From NCBI RefSeq assembly GCF_963378105.1, contig NZ_OY726398.1, positions 3,410,001 to 3,474,000 on the forward strand: a stretch of DNA of 64,000 bases. The letters run 5' to 3'. The position numbers were made by a program, and so were the translations under genes. Origin of the DNA: Mycolicibacter sp. MU0102. Lineage in GTDB: Bacteria > Actinomycetota > Actinomycetes > Mycobacteriales > Mycobacteriaceae. This document shows positions 50,256 through 57,830 of the stretch, piece after piece. Below the pieces are notes generated by a model. The model did no database searches and was not told where the DNA came from. It saw only the letters and a program-made list of their open reading frames with translations. Every line of letters starts with the position of its first letter. Within the stretch, counting starts at the first letter, position 1.

Positions 50256-50288
50256 CGGCAGATTCGGTAGCGAACGGGTGATATCGCG

Positions 50289-52043
50289 GTGATTCAAGAA
50301 CATCGATACGACGTGGTGATCGTCGGTGCCGGCGGCGCCGGGATGCGCGCGGCGGTGGAAGCCGCGCCTCGCGCTCGTACTGCAGTACTAACCAAGCTGT
50401 ACCCCACGCGCAGCCACACCGGCGCGGCCCAGGGCGGCATGTGCGCCGCACTGGCCAACGTCGAGGACGACAACTGGGAGTGGCACGCCTTCGACACCGT
50501 CAAGGGCGGCGACTACCTGGCCGACCAGGACGCGGTGGAGATCATGGCCAAGGAGGCCATCGACGCGGTGCTGGACCTGGAGAACATGGGCATGCCGTTC
50601 TCCCGGACCCCCGAGGGCCGTATCGACCAGCGCCGGTTCGGCGGGCACACCCGCGATCACGGCAAGGCCCCGGTGCGCCGCGCGTGTTACGCCGCCGACC
50701 GGACCGGCCACATGATCCTGCAGACGCTGTACCAAAACTGCGTCAAGCACGGTGTGGAGTTCTTCAACGAGTTCTATGCGCTGGACCTGGTGCTCACCGA
50801 GACGCCGTCGGGCCCGGTGGCCACCGGCATCGTTGCCTACGAGCTGGCGACCGGTGACATCCACGTCTTCCACGCCAAGGCCATCGTGTTCGCCACCGGC
50901 GGCTCGGGCCGGATGTACAAGACCACCTCGAATGCGCACACCCTGACCGGCGACGGCCTAGGCATCGTGTTCCGCAAGGGTCTCCCGCTCGAAGACATGG
51001 AGTTCCACCAGTTCCACCCGACCGGCCTGGCCGGCCTGGGCATCCTGATCTCCGAGGCCGTGCGCGGCGAGGGCGGCCGGTTGCTCAACGCCGACGGTGA
51101 GCGGTTCATGGAGCGCTACGCCCCGACGATCGTCGACCTGGCCCCGCGCGACATCGTGGCCCGCTCGATGGTGCTCGAGGTGCTCGAGGGCCGCGGCGCC
51201 GGACCGAACAAGGACTACGTCTACATCGACGTACGTCACCTCGGCGAAGAGGTGCTCGAGGAGAAGCTGCCCGACATCACCGAGTTCGCCCGCACCTACC
51301 TGGGCGTGGACCCGGTCAAGGAACTGGTGCCGGTCTACCCGACCTGCCACTACGTGATGGGCGGCATCCCGACCACGAACACCGGCCAGGTGCTGCGCGA
51401 CAACACCAACACCGTGCCGGGCCTCTACGCCGCTGGCGAATGTGCCTGCGTTTCGGTGCACGGCGCCAACCGGCTCGGCACCAACTCGCTGTTGGACATC
51501 AACGTGTTCGGCCGCCGTGCCGGCATTGCCGCCGCCGAGTACGCCAACGCACACGAGTTCGTCGACCTGCCGGAGAACCCCGCCGACATGGTGGTCGGCT
51601 GGGTGTCCGACATCCTCTCCGAGCACGGCAACGAGCGGGTCGCCGACATCCGTGGCGCGCTGCAGCAGTCGATGGACAACAACGCCGCGGTGTTCCGCAC
51701 CGAGAAGACCCTCAAGCAGGCGCTAACCGACATCCACGCGCTCAAGGAGCGCTACGCCCGGATCACCGTGCACGACAAGGGCAAACGCTTCAACTCCGAC
51801 CTGTTGGAGGCGATCGAGCTGGGCTTCCTGCTGGAGCTGGCCGAGGTCACCGTGTTGGGTGCGTTGAACCGCCAGGAATCGCGCGGCGGGCACGCCCGCG
51901 AGGACTACCCCAACCGGGACGACGTCAACTACATGCGCCACACCATGGCCTATAAAGACGGTCCCGACCTCATCGCCGACATCCGGCTGGACTACAAGCC
52001 GGTGGTGCAGACCCGCTACGAACCGAAGGAACGGAAGTACTGA
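50289..52043 (+). CDS. sdhA: Succinate dehydrogenase flavoprotein SdhA
   Basis: 584 residues from GTG 50289. FAD motif VVIVGAGGAGMRAAVEAA, the covalent-FAD histidine in TRSHTGAAQGG (His43), the substrate-site blocks HQFHPTGLAGLG and GEGGRLLNADGERFMERYAP, and catalytic-arginine-containing PRDIVARSM are present. It oxidises succinate to fumarate. Stop overlaps the sdhB start (TGATG). Confidence 0.96.
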   Translation: MIQEHRYDVVIVGAGGAGMRAAVEAAPRARTAVLTKLYPTRSHTGAAQGGMCAALANVEDDNWEWHAFDTVKGGDYLADQDAVEIMAKEAIDAVLDLENMGMPFSRTPEGRIDQRRFGGHTRDHGKAPVRRACYAADRTGHMILQTLYQNCVKHGVEFFNEFYALDLVLTETPSGPVATGIVAYELATGDIHVFHAKAIVFATGGSGRMYKTTSNAHTLTGDGLGIVFRKGLPLEDMEFHQFHPTGLAGLGILISEAVRGEGGRLLNADGERFMERYAPTIVDLAPRDIVARSMVLEVLEGRGAGPNKDYVYIDVRHLGEEVLEEKLPDITEFARTYLGVDPVKELVPVYPTCHYVMGGIPTTNTGQVLRDNTNTVPGLYAAGECACVSVHGANRLGTNSLLDINVFGRRAGIAAAEYANAHEFVDLPENPADMVVGWVSDILSEHGNERVADIRGALQQSMDNNAAVFRTEKTLKQALTDIHALKERYARITVHDKGKRFNSDLLEAIELGFLLELAEVTVLGALNRQESRGGHAREDYPNRDDVNYMRHTMAYKDGPDLIADIRLDYKPVVQTRYEPKERKY

Positions 52044-52912
52044 TGTCCTCCTCAGCTGACTCCGGTTGCTGCTCGTCCGAGGGCGGATGCTGCTCGCCCG
52101 GGCCGTCGAGTGCGGCACCGGCGGCACTGGTCGACAACGCCCCCGCCGGTGACCCGCCGCTGCCCGCGGTCCCCGAAGGCTCGCAGATGGTCACGCTCAA
52201 GATCGCCCGGTACAACCCGGAGAACCCCGACGCCTACGCTGCCACCGGTGGCTGGCAGAGCTTCCGGGTTCCCGCGCTGCCCACCGACCGGCTGCTCAAC
52301 CTGCTGATCTACGTGAAGAGCTACCTGGACGGCACGCTGACCTTCCGCCGGTCCTGCGCCCACGGCGTGTGCGGCTCCGACGGCGTGCGGGTCAACGGCA
52401 ACAACAAGCTGGCCTGCAAACTGCTGATGCGTGACATCCTGCCCAAGAAGGCGGGCAAGGAACTGACGCTGACCATCGAGCCGCTGCGTGGGCTTCCGGT
52501 GGAAAAAGACCTCGTGGTCAACATGGAACCGTTCATGGATGCCTACAAGGCGGTCAAGCCGTATCTGATCACCTCGGGTAACCACCCCACCCGGGAGCAC
52601 ATCCAGAGCCAGACGGACCGCGCGCGCTACGACGACACCACCAAGTGCATCCTGTGCGCCATCTGCACCACGAGTTGCCCGGTGTACTGGAGCGAGGGTG
52701 CCTACTTCGGGCCGGCCGCGATCGTCAACGCCCACCGCTTCATCTTCGACAGCCGCGACGAGGCCGCGGCCGAGCGGTTGGACATCCTCAACGAGGTCGA
52801 TGGCGTGTGGCGCTGCCGCACCACGTTCAACTGCACGGACGCCTGCCCCCGCGGCATCGAGATCACCAAGGCGATCCAGGAGGTCAAGCGGGCACTGATG
52901 TTCGCCCGCTGA
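52043..52912 (+). CDS. sdhB: Succinate dehydrogenase iron-sulfur protein SdhB with Cys-rich N-terminal extension
   Basis: 289 residues from ATG 52043. Three cluster motifs: [2Fe-2S] SCAHGVCGSDGV...LAC, [4Fe-4S] CILCAICTTSCP, and [3Fe-4S] region CTDACPRGIE. The first 45 residues are an extension containing CC pairs at 9-10 and 16-17 (SGCCSSEGGCCSPGP), which I do not recall from other mycobacterial SdhB proteins. The overlap with sdhA and the ribosome binding site GGAACGGAAG support this start. Confidence 0.94.
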   Translation: MSSSADSGCCSSEGGCCSPGPSSAAPAALVDNAPAGDPPLPAVPEGSQMVTLKIARYNPENPDAYAATGGWQSFRVPALPTDRLLNLLIYVKSYLDGTLTFRRSCAHGVCGSDGVRVNGNNKLACKLLMRDILPKKAGKELTLTIEPLRGLPVEKDLVVNMEPFMDAYKAVKPYLITSGNHPTREHIQSQTDRARYDDTTKCILCAICTTSCPVYWSEGAYFGPAAIVNAHRFIFDSRDEAAAERLDILNEVDGVWRCRTTFNCTDACPRGIEITKAIQEVKRALMFAR

Positions 52913-52927
52913 TCCTCCTTAGGGGCC

Positions 52928-52985
52928 AGCGTGCGTGTTTGCCTGCCGACACGCCGCGACGGCGGTACAACTGTGCACGCTCGCG
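52928..52985. repeat. Small dispersed element, left copy
   Basis: About 58 nt between sdhB and the steroid-reductase-like gene: AGCGTGCGTGTT ... CGACACGCCG ... CGGTACAACTGTGCACGCTC GCG. It is the reverse complement of most of the element at 53851-53914, sharing GCGTGCGTGTT, CGACACGCCG and GGTACAACTGTGCACGCTCG. Its left end is imperfect compared with the other copy. Confidence 0.7.
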
Positions 52986-53022
52986 GTGACGCCGGCGCGC
53001 CCGGCGTGATAGGACACTGACC

Positions 53023-53814
53023 ATGCACTGGTACACCGACAACACCGTCTACGACACCGTCTTGACCGCAGCGTTTGCCTTCGCGGCATTCGTGATCGTC
53101 GGCGGTTTCTTCGGCCAGAGTTCCTACGGCCGGTTCTCGACGACAAAGCTCGGCTTGAACCTGAACCCCAAGTTCGGCTGGTGGCTCATGGAGATCCCGG
53201 CGACCGTGGTGTTTCTGGTCGCCTACCTGAGCGGGCCGGCCCGGTTCGAGCCGACATCGCTGGTGCTGGCCGGGATCTGGGCGCTGCACTACGCCAACCG
53301 CGGCTGGTTCTTCCCGCTGGCGATCCGCCAGGTACCGGGCAAGCGCAGCACCTTCAACATCTCGGTGGTGGTGATGGGCATGCTCGTCACATCCATGCAC
53401 GGCTACCTCAACGGTGCGCTGTTCAGCCACGACTACTTCGGGCAGTACGGCCGTTCCTGGCTGACCGATCCCCGCTTCCTGGTCGGCCTGACGATCTACC
53501 TGGCCGGGTTCGCCCTGTTGGTCAACTCCGAGTCGATCGTGCGCAACCTGCGCGACAAGAACAACCCGAATGGCGCCGAGTACCGGATTCCGTTCGGCGG
53601 CGGCTTCCGTTTCGTCACCAGCCCGGCCTACTTGGGCGAGCTGATCGCCTGGACCGGTTTCGCGATCCTGACCTGGGCGCTGCCCGGTGTCGTCATCCTG
53701 CTGATCACCGCCGGCAATCTGATCCCGCGCGCCCTGGGCACCCACCGGTGGTATCAGGAGAAGTTCACCGACTACCCGACCGACCGCAAGGCGCTGGTCC
53801 CCTTTCTGATCTGA
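53023..53814 (+). CDS. Steroid 5-alpha-reductase-like membrane protein (DUF1295/SRD5A type)
   Basis: 263 residues, about six membrane helices. The C-terminal signature NPNGAEYRIPFGGGFRFVTS followed by PAYLGELIAWTGFAILTWALP and TAGNLIPRALGTHRWYQEKF is that of the 3-oxo-5-alpha-steroid 4-dehydrogenase family; the N-terminal half (SSYGRFSTTKLGLNLNPKFG) also fits. It probably reduces a polyprenol or steroid double bond with NADPH. It is bracketed by inverted copies of a small repeat element. Confidence 0.88.
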   Translation: MHWYTDNTVYDTVLTAAFAFAAFVIVGGFFGQSSYGRFSTTKLGLNLNPKFGWWLMEIPATVVFLVAYLSGPARFEPTSLVLAGIWALHYANRGWFFPLAIRQVPGKRSTFNISVVVMGMLVTSMHGYLNGALFSHDYFGQYGRSWLTDPRFLVGLTIYLAGFALLVNSESIVRNLRDKNNPNGAEYRIPFGGGFRFVTSPAYLGELIAWTGFAILTWALPGVVILLITAGNLIPRALGTHRWYQEKFTDYPTDRKALVPFLI

Positions 53815-53850
53815 GCCACCGTTCCTGATCCGAAGCGCGCCTTCCTCGGT

Positions 53851-53914
53851 GCGCGAGCGTGCACAGTTGTACCGCTGCAGCGGCGTGTCGCTGAGCTAAC
53901 ACGCACGCTCGCGC
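53851..53914. repeat. Small MITE-like element, right copy
   Basis: 64 nt with perfect 12-bp terminal inverted repeats GCGCGAGCGTGC (53851-53862) and GCACGCTCGCGC (53903-53914). It is the inverted partner of 52928-52985; together they flank the steroid-reductase-like gene. No coding capacity. Confidence 0.75.
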
Positions 53915-53938
53915 AATGGGGGCAAGCGGCGCGGGGGC

Positions 53939-53965
53939 TGTCACGCTTCGGCGGGCCGGCTCGTC
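53939..53965 (+). promoter_or_regulatory. ECF41-type promoter for the carboxymuconolactone-decarboxylase-like gene
   Basis: TGTCACG (53939-53945), exactly 16 nt, then CGTC (53962-53965). The reported ECF41 consensus is TGTCACA-N16-CGTC. The ATG at 53974 is 8 nt further, so the message would be nearly leaderless. The cognate sigma is encoded at 54821-55744. Confidence 0.62.
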
Positions 53966-53973
53966 TTAGAAGT

Positions 53974-54564
53974 ATGACTACAAAACCTCGCATCGAGCCG
54001 CTGCCGCCGAAACGCACCAACATGCTGGTGCGCGCCATGTATCGCTACGCCAAGCGGCGTTTCGGTGAAGTGCCCGAGCCCTTCGCCGTCGCCGCGCATC
54101 ATCCGCGACTGCTGGTCGCCAACGCCGTGCATGAGGGCCTGTTGCAGTCCGCGTCGCGCAAGCTGCCCGCCGGTCCGCGGGATCTGGCGGTGTTCTGGAC
54201 CGCCCGCACCGTCGGTTGCTCATGGTGCGTGGACTTCGGATCCATGCTGCAACGACTGGAGGGGATCGACACCGACCGGCTGAAGCAGATCGACGACTAC
54301 GCGACCTCGCCGCTGTACAACGATGATGAACGGGCCGCGATCGCCTACGCCGATGCGATGACCACCGATCCGCATTCGGTCACCGACGAACAGGTCGCGG
54401 ATCTGCAGCACCGGTTCGGCGACGCCGGGGTGATCGAGCTGACCTACCAGATCGGTGTGGAGAACATGCGATCCCGGATGTACTCAGCGCTGGGCATCAC
54501 CGAGCAGGGGTTCAACTCCGGGGATGCCTGCCGGGTGCCGTGGGCCGACACGGCTGACGGTTGA
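53974..54564 (+). CDS. Carboxymuconolactone decarboxylase/AhpD-like protein, ECF41 partner
   Basis: 196 residues from ATG 53974. The AhpD-like active-site motif TVGCSWCVDFGSM (Cys82, Cys85) lies in the helical CMD core, flanked by LAVFWTART and AAIAYADAMTTDP. Proteins of this kind are the usual genetic partners of ECF41 sigma factors, which also pair with oxidoreductases or epimerases. It probably acts in thiol or peroxide redox chemistry; substrate unknown. Convergent with the sigma gene. Confidence 0.87.
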   Translation: MTTKPRIEPLPPKRTNMLVRAMYRYAKRRFGEVPEPFAVAAHHPRLLVANAVHEGLLQSASRKLPAGPRDLAVFWTARTVGCSWCVDFGSMLQRLEGIDTDRLKQIDDYATSPLYNDDERAAIAYADAMTTDPHSVTDEQVADLQHRFGDAGVIELTYQIGVENMRSRMYSALGITEQGFNSGDACRVPWADTADG

Positions 54565-54672
54565 CGCCGCGAGCCTGTAGTTGGCGTGCGAAAGTGCGAG
54601 TAACGGCCGCGGTAACAACAGGCTCGAGGCCTGGCTGCCACCGGTTGCCTGTGGGGTTTTCCGCGCAGGGCG

Positions 54673-54795
54673 CTGGGGATTGAACGTGACCAGCAGGATC
54701 TGCCGAGACTTGTCGAAGCCGGTGAAATCCGTGCCGGTGGGTTTGCCGACGTCAAAGGCATCGCGGTGGCGCATCTTGTCCATCACGCGAAACAT
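54673..54795 (-). pseudogene. N-terminal remnant of a PPOX/F420-dependent oxidoreductase-like gene
   Basis: About 41 codons from ATG 54793-54795: MDKMRHRDAFDVGKPTGTDF then DKSRQILLVTFNPQ resemble the start of PPOX-class F420-dependent enzymes, where LLVTF is normally followed by a GTPVPTPVW-like strand. Here similarity stops abruptly and the frame continues into unrelated sequence. No ribosome binding site. Probably debris of a deleted gene between the CMD gene and sigJ; assignment by resemblance only. Confidence 0.35.
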
Positions 54796-54820
54796 CAACG
54801 CGCCCGTTTTCTTTGAGATG

Positions 54821-55744
54821 CTATTGGCCGCGTTCGTCCTCCGATCGACTGGCGGGACGCAGTGGGGAACCGGTGAACTTGTCCGGGTTGGCGATGTCCC
54901 AGATGGCAACGACCCGGCCGTCGCGCACCGTCATCGCGGTGACCCGCGGCATCAGCTCGGAGAACCCGTCGGAGCCGGGCGCGCCCGGGGTGTAGGCGCC
55001 GAGTTCGCCGTTGACCAGCGCCAGCTGGTTCGCGGCGATCAGGGTCGGGCCGTAGCGGCGCGCCAGGCCGAGCAGGAAGCGAGCCACTTTCTCCGGCCCG
55101 CGGATGACCCGCGGGGCGGTGGGCGCCCGGCGATTCGCGTCGCCGGTGAACGTCACGTCGGGGTGCAGCAGCGCCACCACGGCCGCCAGGTCACCCGCAG
55201 CCATCGCGGCCATCAGCGACCCGACCGCCTCATCGTGACGTGGATCGGGCTGCGGCGGCGGATCAGCGGTGACGGCCTTGCGGGCACGCGAGGCCAGCTG
55301 GCGAGCCGCAGCTTCGGTGGTGTTCAGCACGTCGGCCACCTCGCCGAATGGCACCGCGAACCCGTCGTGCAGCACGAAGGCCACCCGCTGATCGGGAGTC
55401 AGCCGCTCCAGCACCACCATCGCGGCGAACCTGGCGTCTTCACCGGCCACCACCGCCGACAACGGATCCGCGTCGTCACCGGTCACCACCGGCTCGGGCA
55501 GCCACTCGCCGACATAGGTCTCGCGGCGCCGCGGCGCCGAACGCAGCCGGTCCAGGCCGAGCCGACTCACCACCGTGGTCAACCAGGCCCGCGGGTCGTT
55601 GATGTGGTCACGCTCGGCGGCGTCGAAGCGCAGCCAGGCGTCCTGCACGATGTCCTCGGCGTCAGCGAACATGCCGGTGAGTCGGTAGGCCACCGCCAGC
55701 AGGTGCGGCCGCAACGCCTCGAAGTCCTCCACCGACGCCGTCAT
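54821..55744 (-). CDS. sigJ: ECF41-family sigma factor (SigJ-like)
   Basis: 307 residues from ATG 55742-55744 (GTG two codons upstream possible). Region 2 RLTGMFADAEDIVQDAWLRF, the ECF41 linker motif YVGEWLPEP (residues 77-85), region 4 LTPDQRVAFVLHDGFAVPFG, and a C-terminal SnoaL-like domain ending in IANPDKF, the second ECF41 hallmark. In ECF41 the C-terminal extension modulates sigma activity in place of an anti-sigma factor. TAGGCT stands 7 nt before the ATG, so a leaderless internal promoter is possible. Encoded 10 nt after the TetR gene. Confidence 0.92.
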   Translation of the reverse strand: MTASVEDFEALRPHLLAVAYRLTGMFADAEDIVQDAWLRFDAAERDHINDPRAWLTTVVSRLGLDRLRSAPRRRETYVGEWLPEPVVTGDDADPLSAVVAGEDARFAAMVVLERLTPDQRVAFVLHDGFAVPFGEVADVLNTTEAAARQLASRARKAVTADPPPQPDPRHDEAVGSLMAAMAAGDLAAVVALLHPDVTFTGDANRRAPTAPRVIRGPEKVARFLLGLARRYGPTLIAANQLALVNGELGAYTPGAPGSDGFSELMPRVTAMTVRDGRVVAIWDIANPDKFTGSPLRPASRSEDERGQ

Positions 55745-55754
55745 CGCCACCAGC

Positions 55755-56345
55755 CTAGGCCCGGATGCGCGCCCCCAGCAGCGTCGTCCATTCCGCGAGG
55801 TAGTCCTCGTCGGGCAGCGGCGCCCCGCTGGCCTGATACAGCATCCGCCCGGCCCGATTGCCCAGCAGGGCGTTGACCCCCACCGCGGCGATCCGATGGG
55901 CCTCCGTGTCGGCCAGGTGCGGCGCCCAGCCGCAGATCCAGTCGGCCAGCTCGGCGCAGAGCCCCTCCACCAGCGCGGCGTAGGCGGCGGCCACTCGAGC
56001 CGACTGATCGGCCGGCGTGCGAGCGGCTATCTGCAGTAGCTGGGTCTCCTCGTCGAGCACGGCGAACAGATATCGGCCCAACAGCGTCAACTCGGTGTCC
56101 AGATTCCCCAATCCGGCGAAGATCGCCCGGACGTCGCGCATCGCGCCGCGACGGTCCAATTGCCGGTCGATCCCGGCGGCCAGCAGCGCTTCCTTCGACT
56201 TGAAGTGGTGATAGAGCGCACCGGAGCCCGGTGCCAGCCCGGCGGCGGCCTCGATCTGGGCGACGCTGGTGGCGCGGTAGCCCTGCTGGCTGAACAGCCG
56301 CATCGCCTCGCTGACGAGGCGTTCCCGTGTCATCGTCGCTGCCAT
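55755..56345 (-). CDS. TetR-family transcriptional regulator
   Basis: 196 residues from ATG 56343-56345. N-terminal helix-turn-helix: EAMRLFSQQGYRATSVAQIE then GLAPGSGALYHHFKSKEALL; the rest is a ligand-binding helical domain. Two matching palindromes AAGT-N4-ACTT lie directly upstream, in the gap to the divergent ABC1 kinase-P450 operon, so it probably represses itself and that operon. sigJ follows on the same strand. Confidence 0.9.
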   Translation of the reverse strand: MAATMTRERLVSEAMRLFSQQGYRATSVAQIEAAAGLAPGSGALYHHFKSKEALLAAGIDRQLDRRGAMRDVRAIFAGLGNLDTELTLLGRYLFAVLDEETQLLQIAARTPADQSARVAAAYAALVEGLCAELADWICGWAPHLADTEAHRIAAVGVNALLGNRAGRMLYQASGAPLPDEDYLAEWTTLLGARIRA

Positions 56346-56356
56346 TGACCACTCCA

Positions 56357-56389
56357 AAGTAACCACTTAATCTTACCAAGTAATCACTT
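56357..56389. promoter_or_regulatory. Tandem palindromic operators (probable TetR sites)
   Basis: AAGT-AACC-ACTT (56357-56368) and AAGT-AATC-ACTT (56378-56389), centre to centre 21 bp, i.e. two helical turns on the same DNA face. They fill the 69-nt divergent gap between the TetR gene and the ABC1 kinase gene. Confidence 0.68.
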
Positions 56390-56414
56390 TAGCAGTTGTC
56401 GGTAGGGAGTGACG

Positions 56415-57830
56415 ATGAGCGATCCGGTACCCCCGGTACCGCAGGGCAGAGTTCGCCGCACCATGCCGCTGGCCGGATTCACCGCTCGCGCTGCCGGCGG
56501 GCGCGTGGTGGCGGCGCTGCGCGAGAAGGCCGGCAATACCGGCGCCGTCGAGAAATTCCACGAACGCACCGCCGAGCGCTACGCCGAGCTGCTCGGGCAC
56601 TCCAAGGGCGTGCTGATGAAGGTCGGCCAGATGTTCTCGCTGATCGACGCCGGCACGGTCGGCGGCGGCGAACTGTCGCCGTATCAGCGGGCGCTCACCA
56701 AGTTGCAGGCCGACGCCCCGCCGATGGCGCCCGAGCTGGCCCGCGAGGTGGTGCGGGCCGAATTGGGCCGGCCGGTGGAGGAGGTGTTCGCCGAGTTCAC
56801 CGACGAGCCCATTGCCGCGGCGTCCATCGGCCAGGTCCACCGCGCGGTACTGCCCGACGGCCGCCAGGTCGCGGTCAAAGTCCAATACCCCGGCGTGGCC
56901 GAGGCGATCCGCGCCGATCTGGCCAACACCGAATTGTTGACCACGGTGATCCGCTTCGCCTCGGCCGCCACCGGCCCGATACCCGATCTGCGGCAGAGTG
57001 CGCGGGAAGTCTCGTCGCGGATCATCGAAGAGATCGACTACCGGCACGAGGCCGCCAACATCACCGCGTTCGCCAGGTTGTATCGCGACCATCCGTTCAT
57101 CCGGACTCCGGAAGTGGTGCCCGAGGCCTCCGCCGACCGCGTCCTGACGATGACCTACCTCGACGGACTGGACTGGGCCGCGGCGCAGCAGGCGGACCAG
57201 GATCTGAAGGACACCTGGGCCGAGGTGATCTGCCGCATGGTGACCGGCTCCTATCGGCACGCGAATCTGTTCCACGCCGACCCCCACCCCGGCAATTACC
57301 GATTCGGACTCGACGGGACGGTGGGCTTCGTCGACTTCGGCTGCGTGAAGGTGCTTTCCGAGCCACTGCGACGGGGGCTGGTCGGGACGCTGCGATCGGT
57401 GCTGGACGACGACCGGCCTGCGCTGGTCGATTCGATGACGGCGCTCGGCTTCTTCACCGCCGATTCCACCCTCACCGGCGACGAGGCGCACCAGTGGTGG
57501 ACGGCGATCGTCCACGAGTTGCTGGAGCCCCAGCCGGTGACCTACTCCCCCGAAACCATCAGCCGGGCTGTGCGATCCCTGCTCGACGTCCTCGCGGCCG
57601 ATCATCCGATGCGCCGCATCTCGCTGCCGCCGGATCTGGTGTTCTTCTCCCGCCTCAACCTGTCGATGAACGCGGTCTTCGCCGCACTGGGCGCCACGTT
57701 CGACGTGCGATCGGTCGTCGACGACATGGACGGGGCAACCGAGCCGACCACCGAACTGGGAAAGCAACACATCGCGTGGGTCACCGGACGTGGTCTGCCG
57801 TTCGGAGTGGACGATCATGACGCTTCCTGA
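56415..57830 (+). CDS. ABC1/AarF/UbiB-family atypical kinase
   Basis: 471 residues from ATG 56415 with GGGAG upstream. Family motifs: KGVLMKVGQMFSLID (the ABC1-specific K-x-G-Q helix), AAASIGQVHRA and VAVKVQYPGV with the ATP-site Lys, EIDYRHEAANI, LFHADPHPGNYRFG (catalytic loop) and VGFVDFGCVKVL. Members support quinone or other lipid biosynthesis. It overlaps the P450 gene by 14 nt, so the two are cotranslated. Confidence 0.9.
   Translation: MSDPVPPVPQGRVRRTMPLAGFTARAAGGRVVAALREKAGNTGAVEKFHERTAERYAELLGHSKGVLMKVGQMFSLIDAGTVGGGELSPYQRALTKLQADAPPMAPELAREVVRAELGRPVEEVFAEFTDEPIAAASIGQVHRAVLPDGRQVAVKVQYPGVAEAIRADLANTELLTTVIRFASAATGPIPDLRQSAREVSSRIIEEIDYRHEAANITAFARLYRDHPFIRTPEVVPEASADRVLTMTYLDGLDWAAAQQADQDLKDTWAEVICRMVTGSYRHANLFHADPHPGNYRFGLDGTVGFVDFGCVKVLSEPLRRGLVGTLRSVLDDDRPALVDSMTALGFFTADSTLTGDEAHQWWTAIVHELLEPQPVTYSPETISRAVRSLLDVLAADHPMRRISLPPDLVFFSRLNLSMNAVFAALGATFDVRSVVDDMDGATEPTTELGKQHIAWVTGRGLPFGVDDHDAS

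Noticed and set aside
56373..57818. Open frame of about 480 codons opposite the ABC1 kinase gene
   Set aside because: No family features, and it crosses the operator region and antisense kinase motifs.
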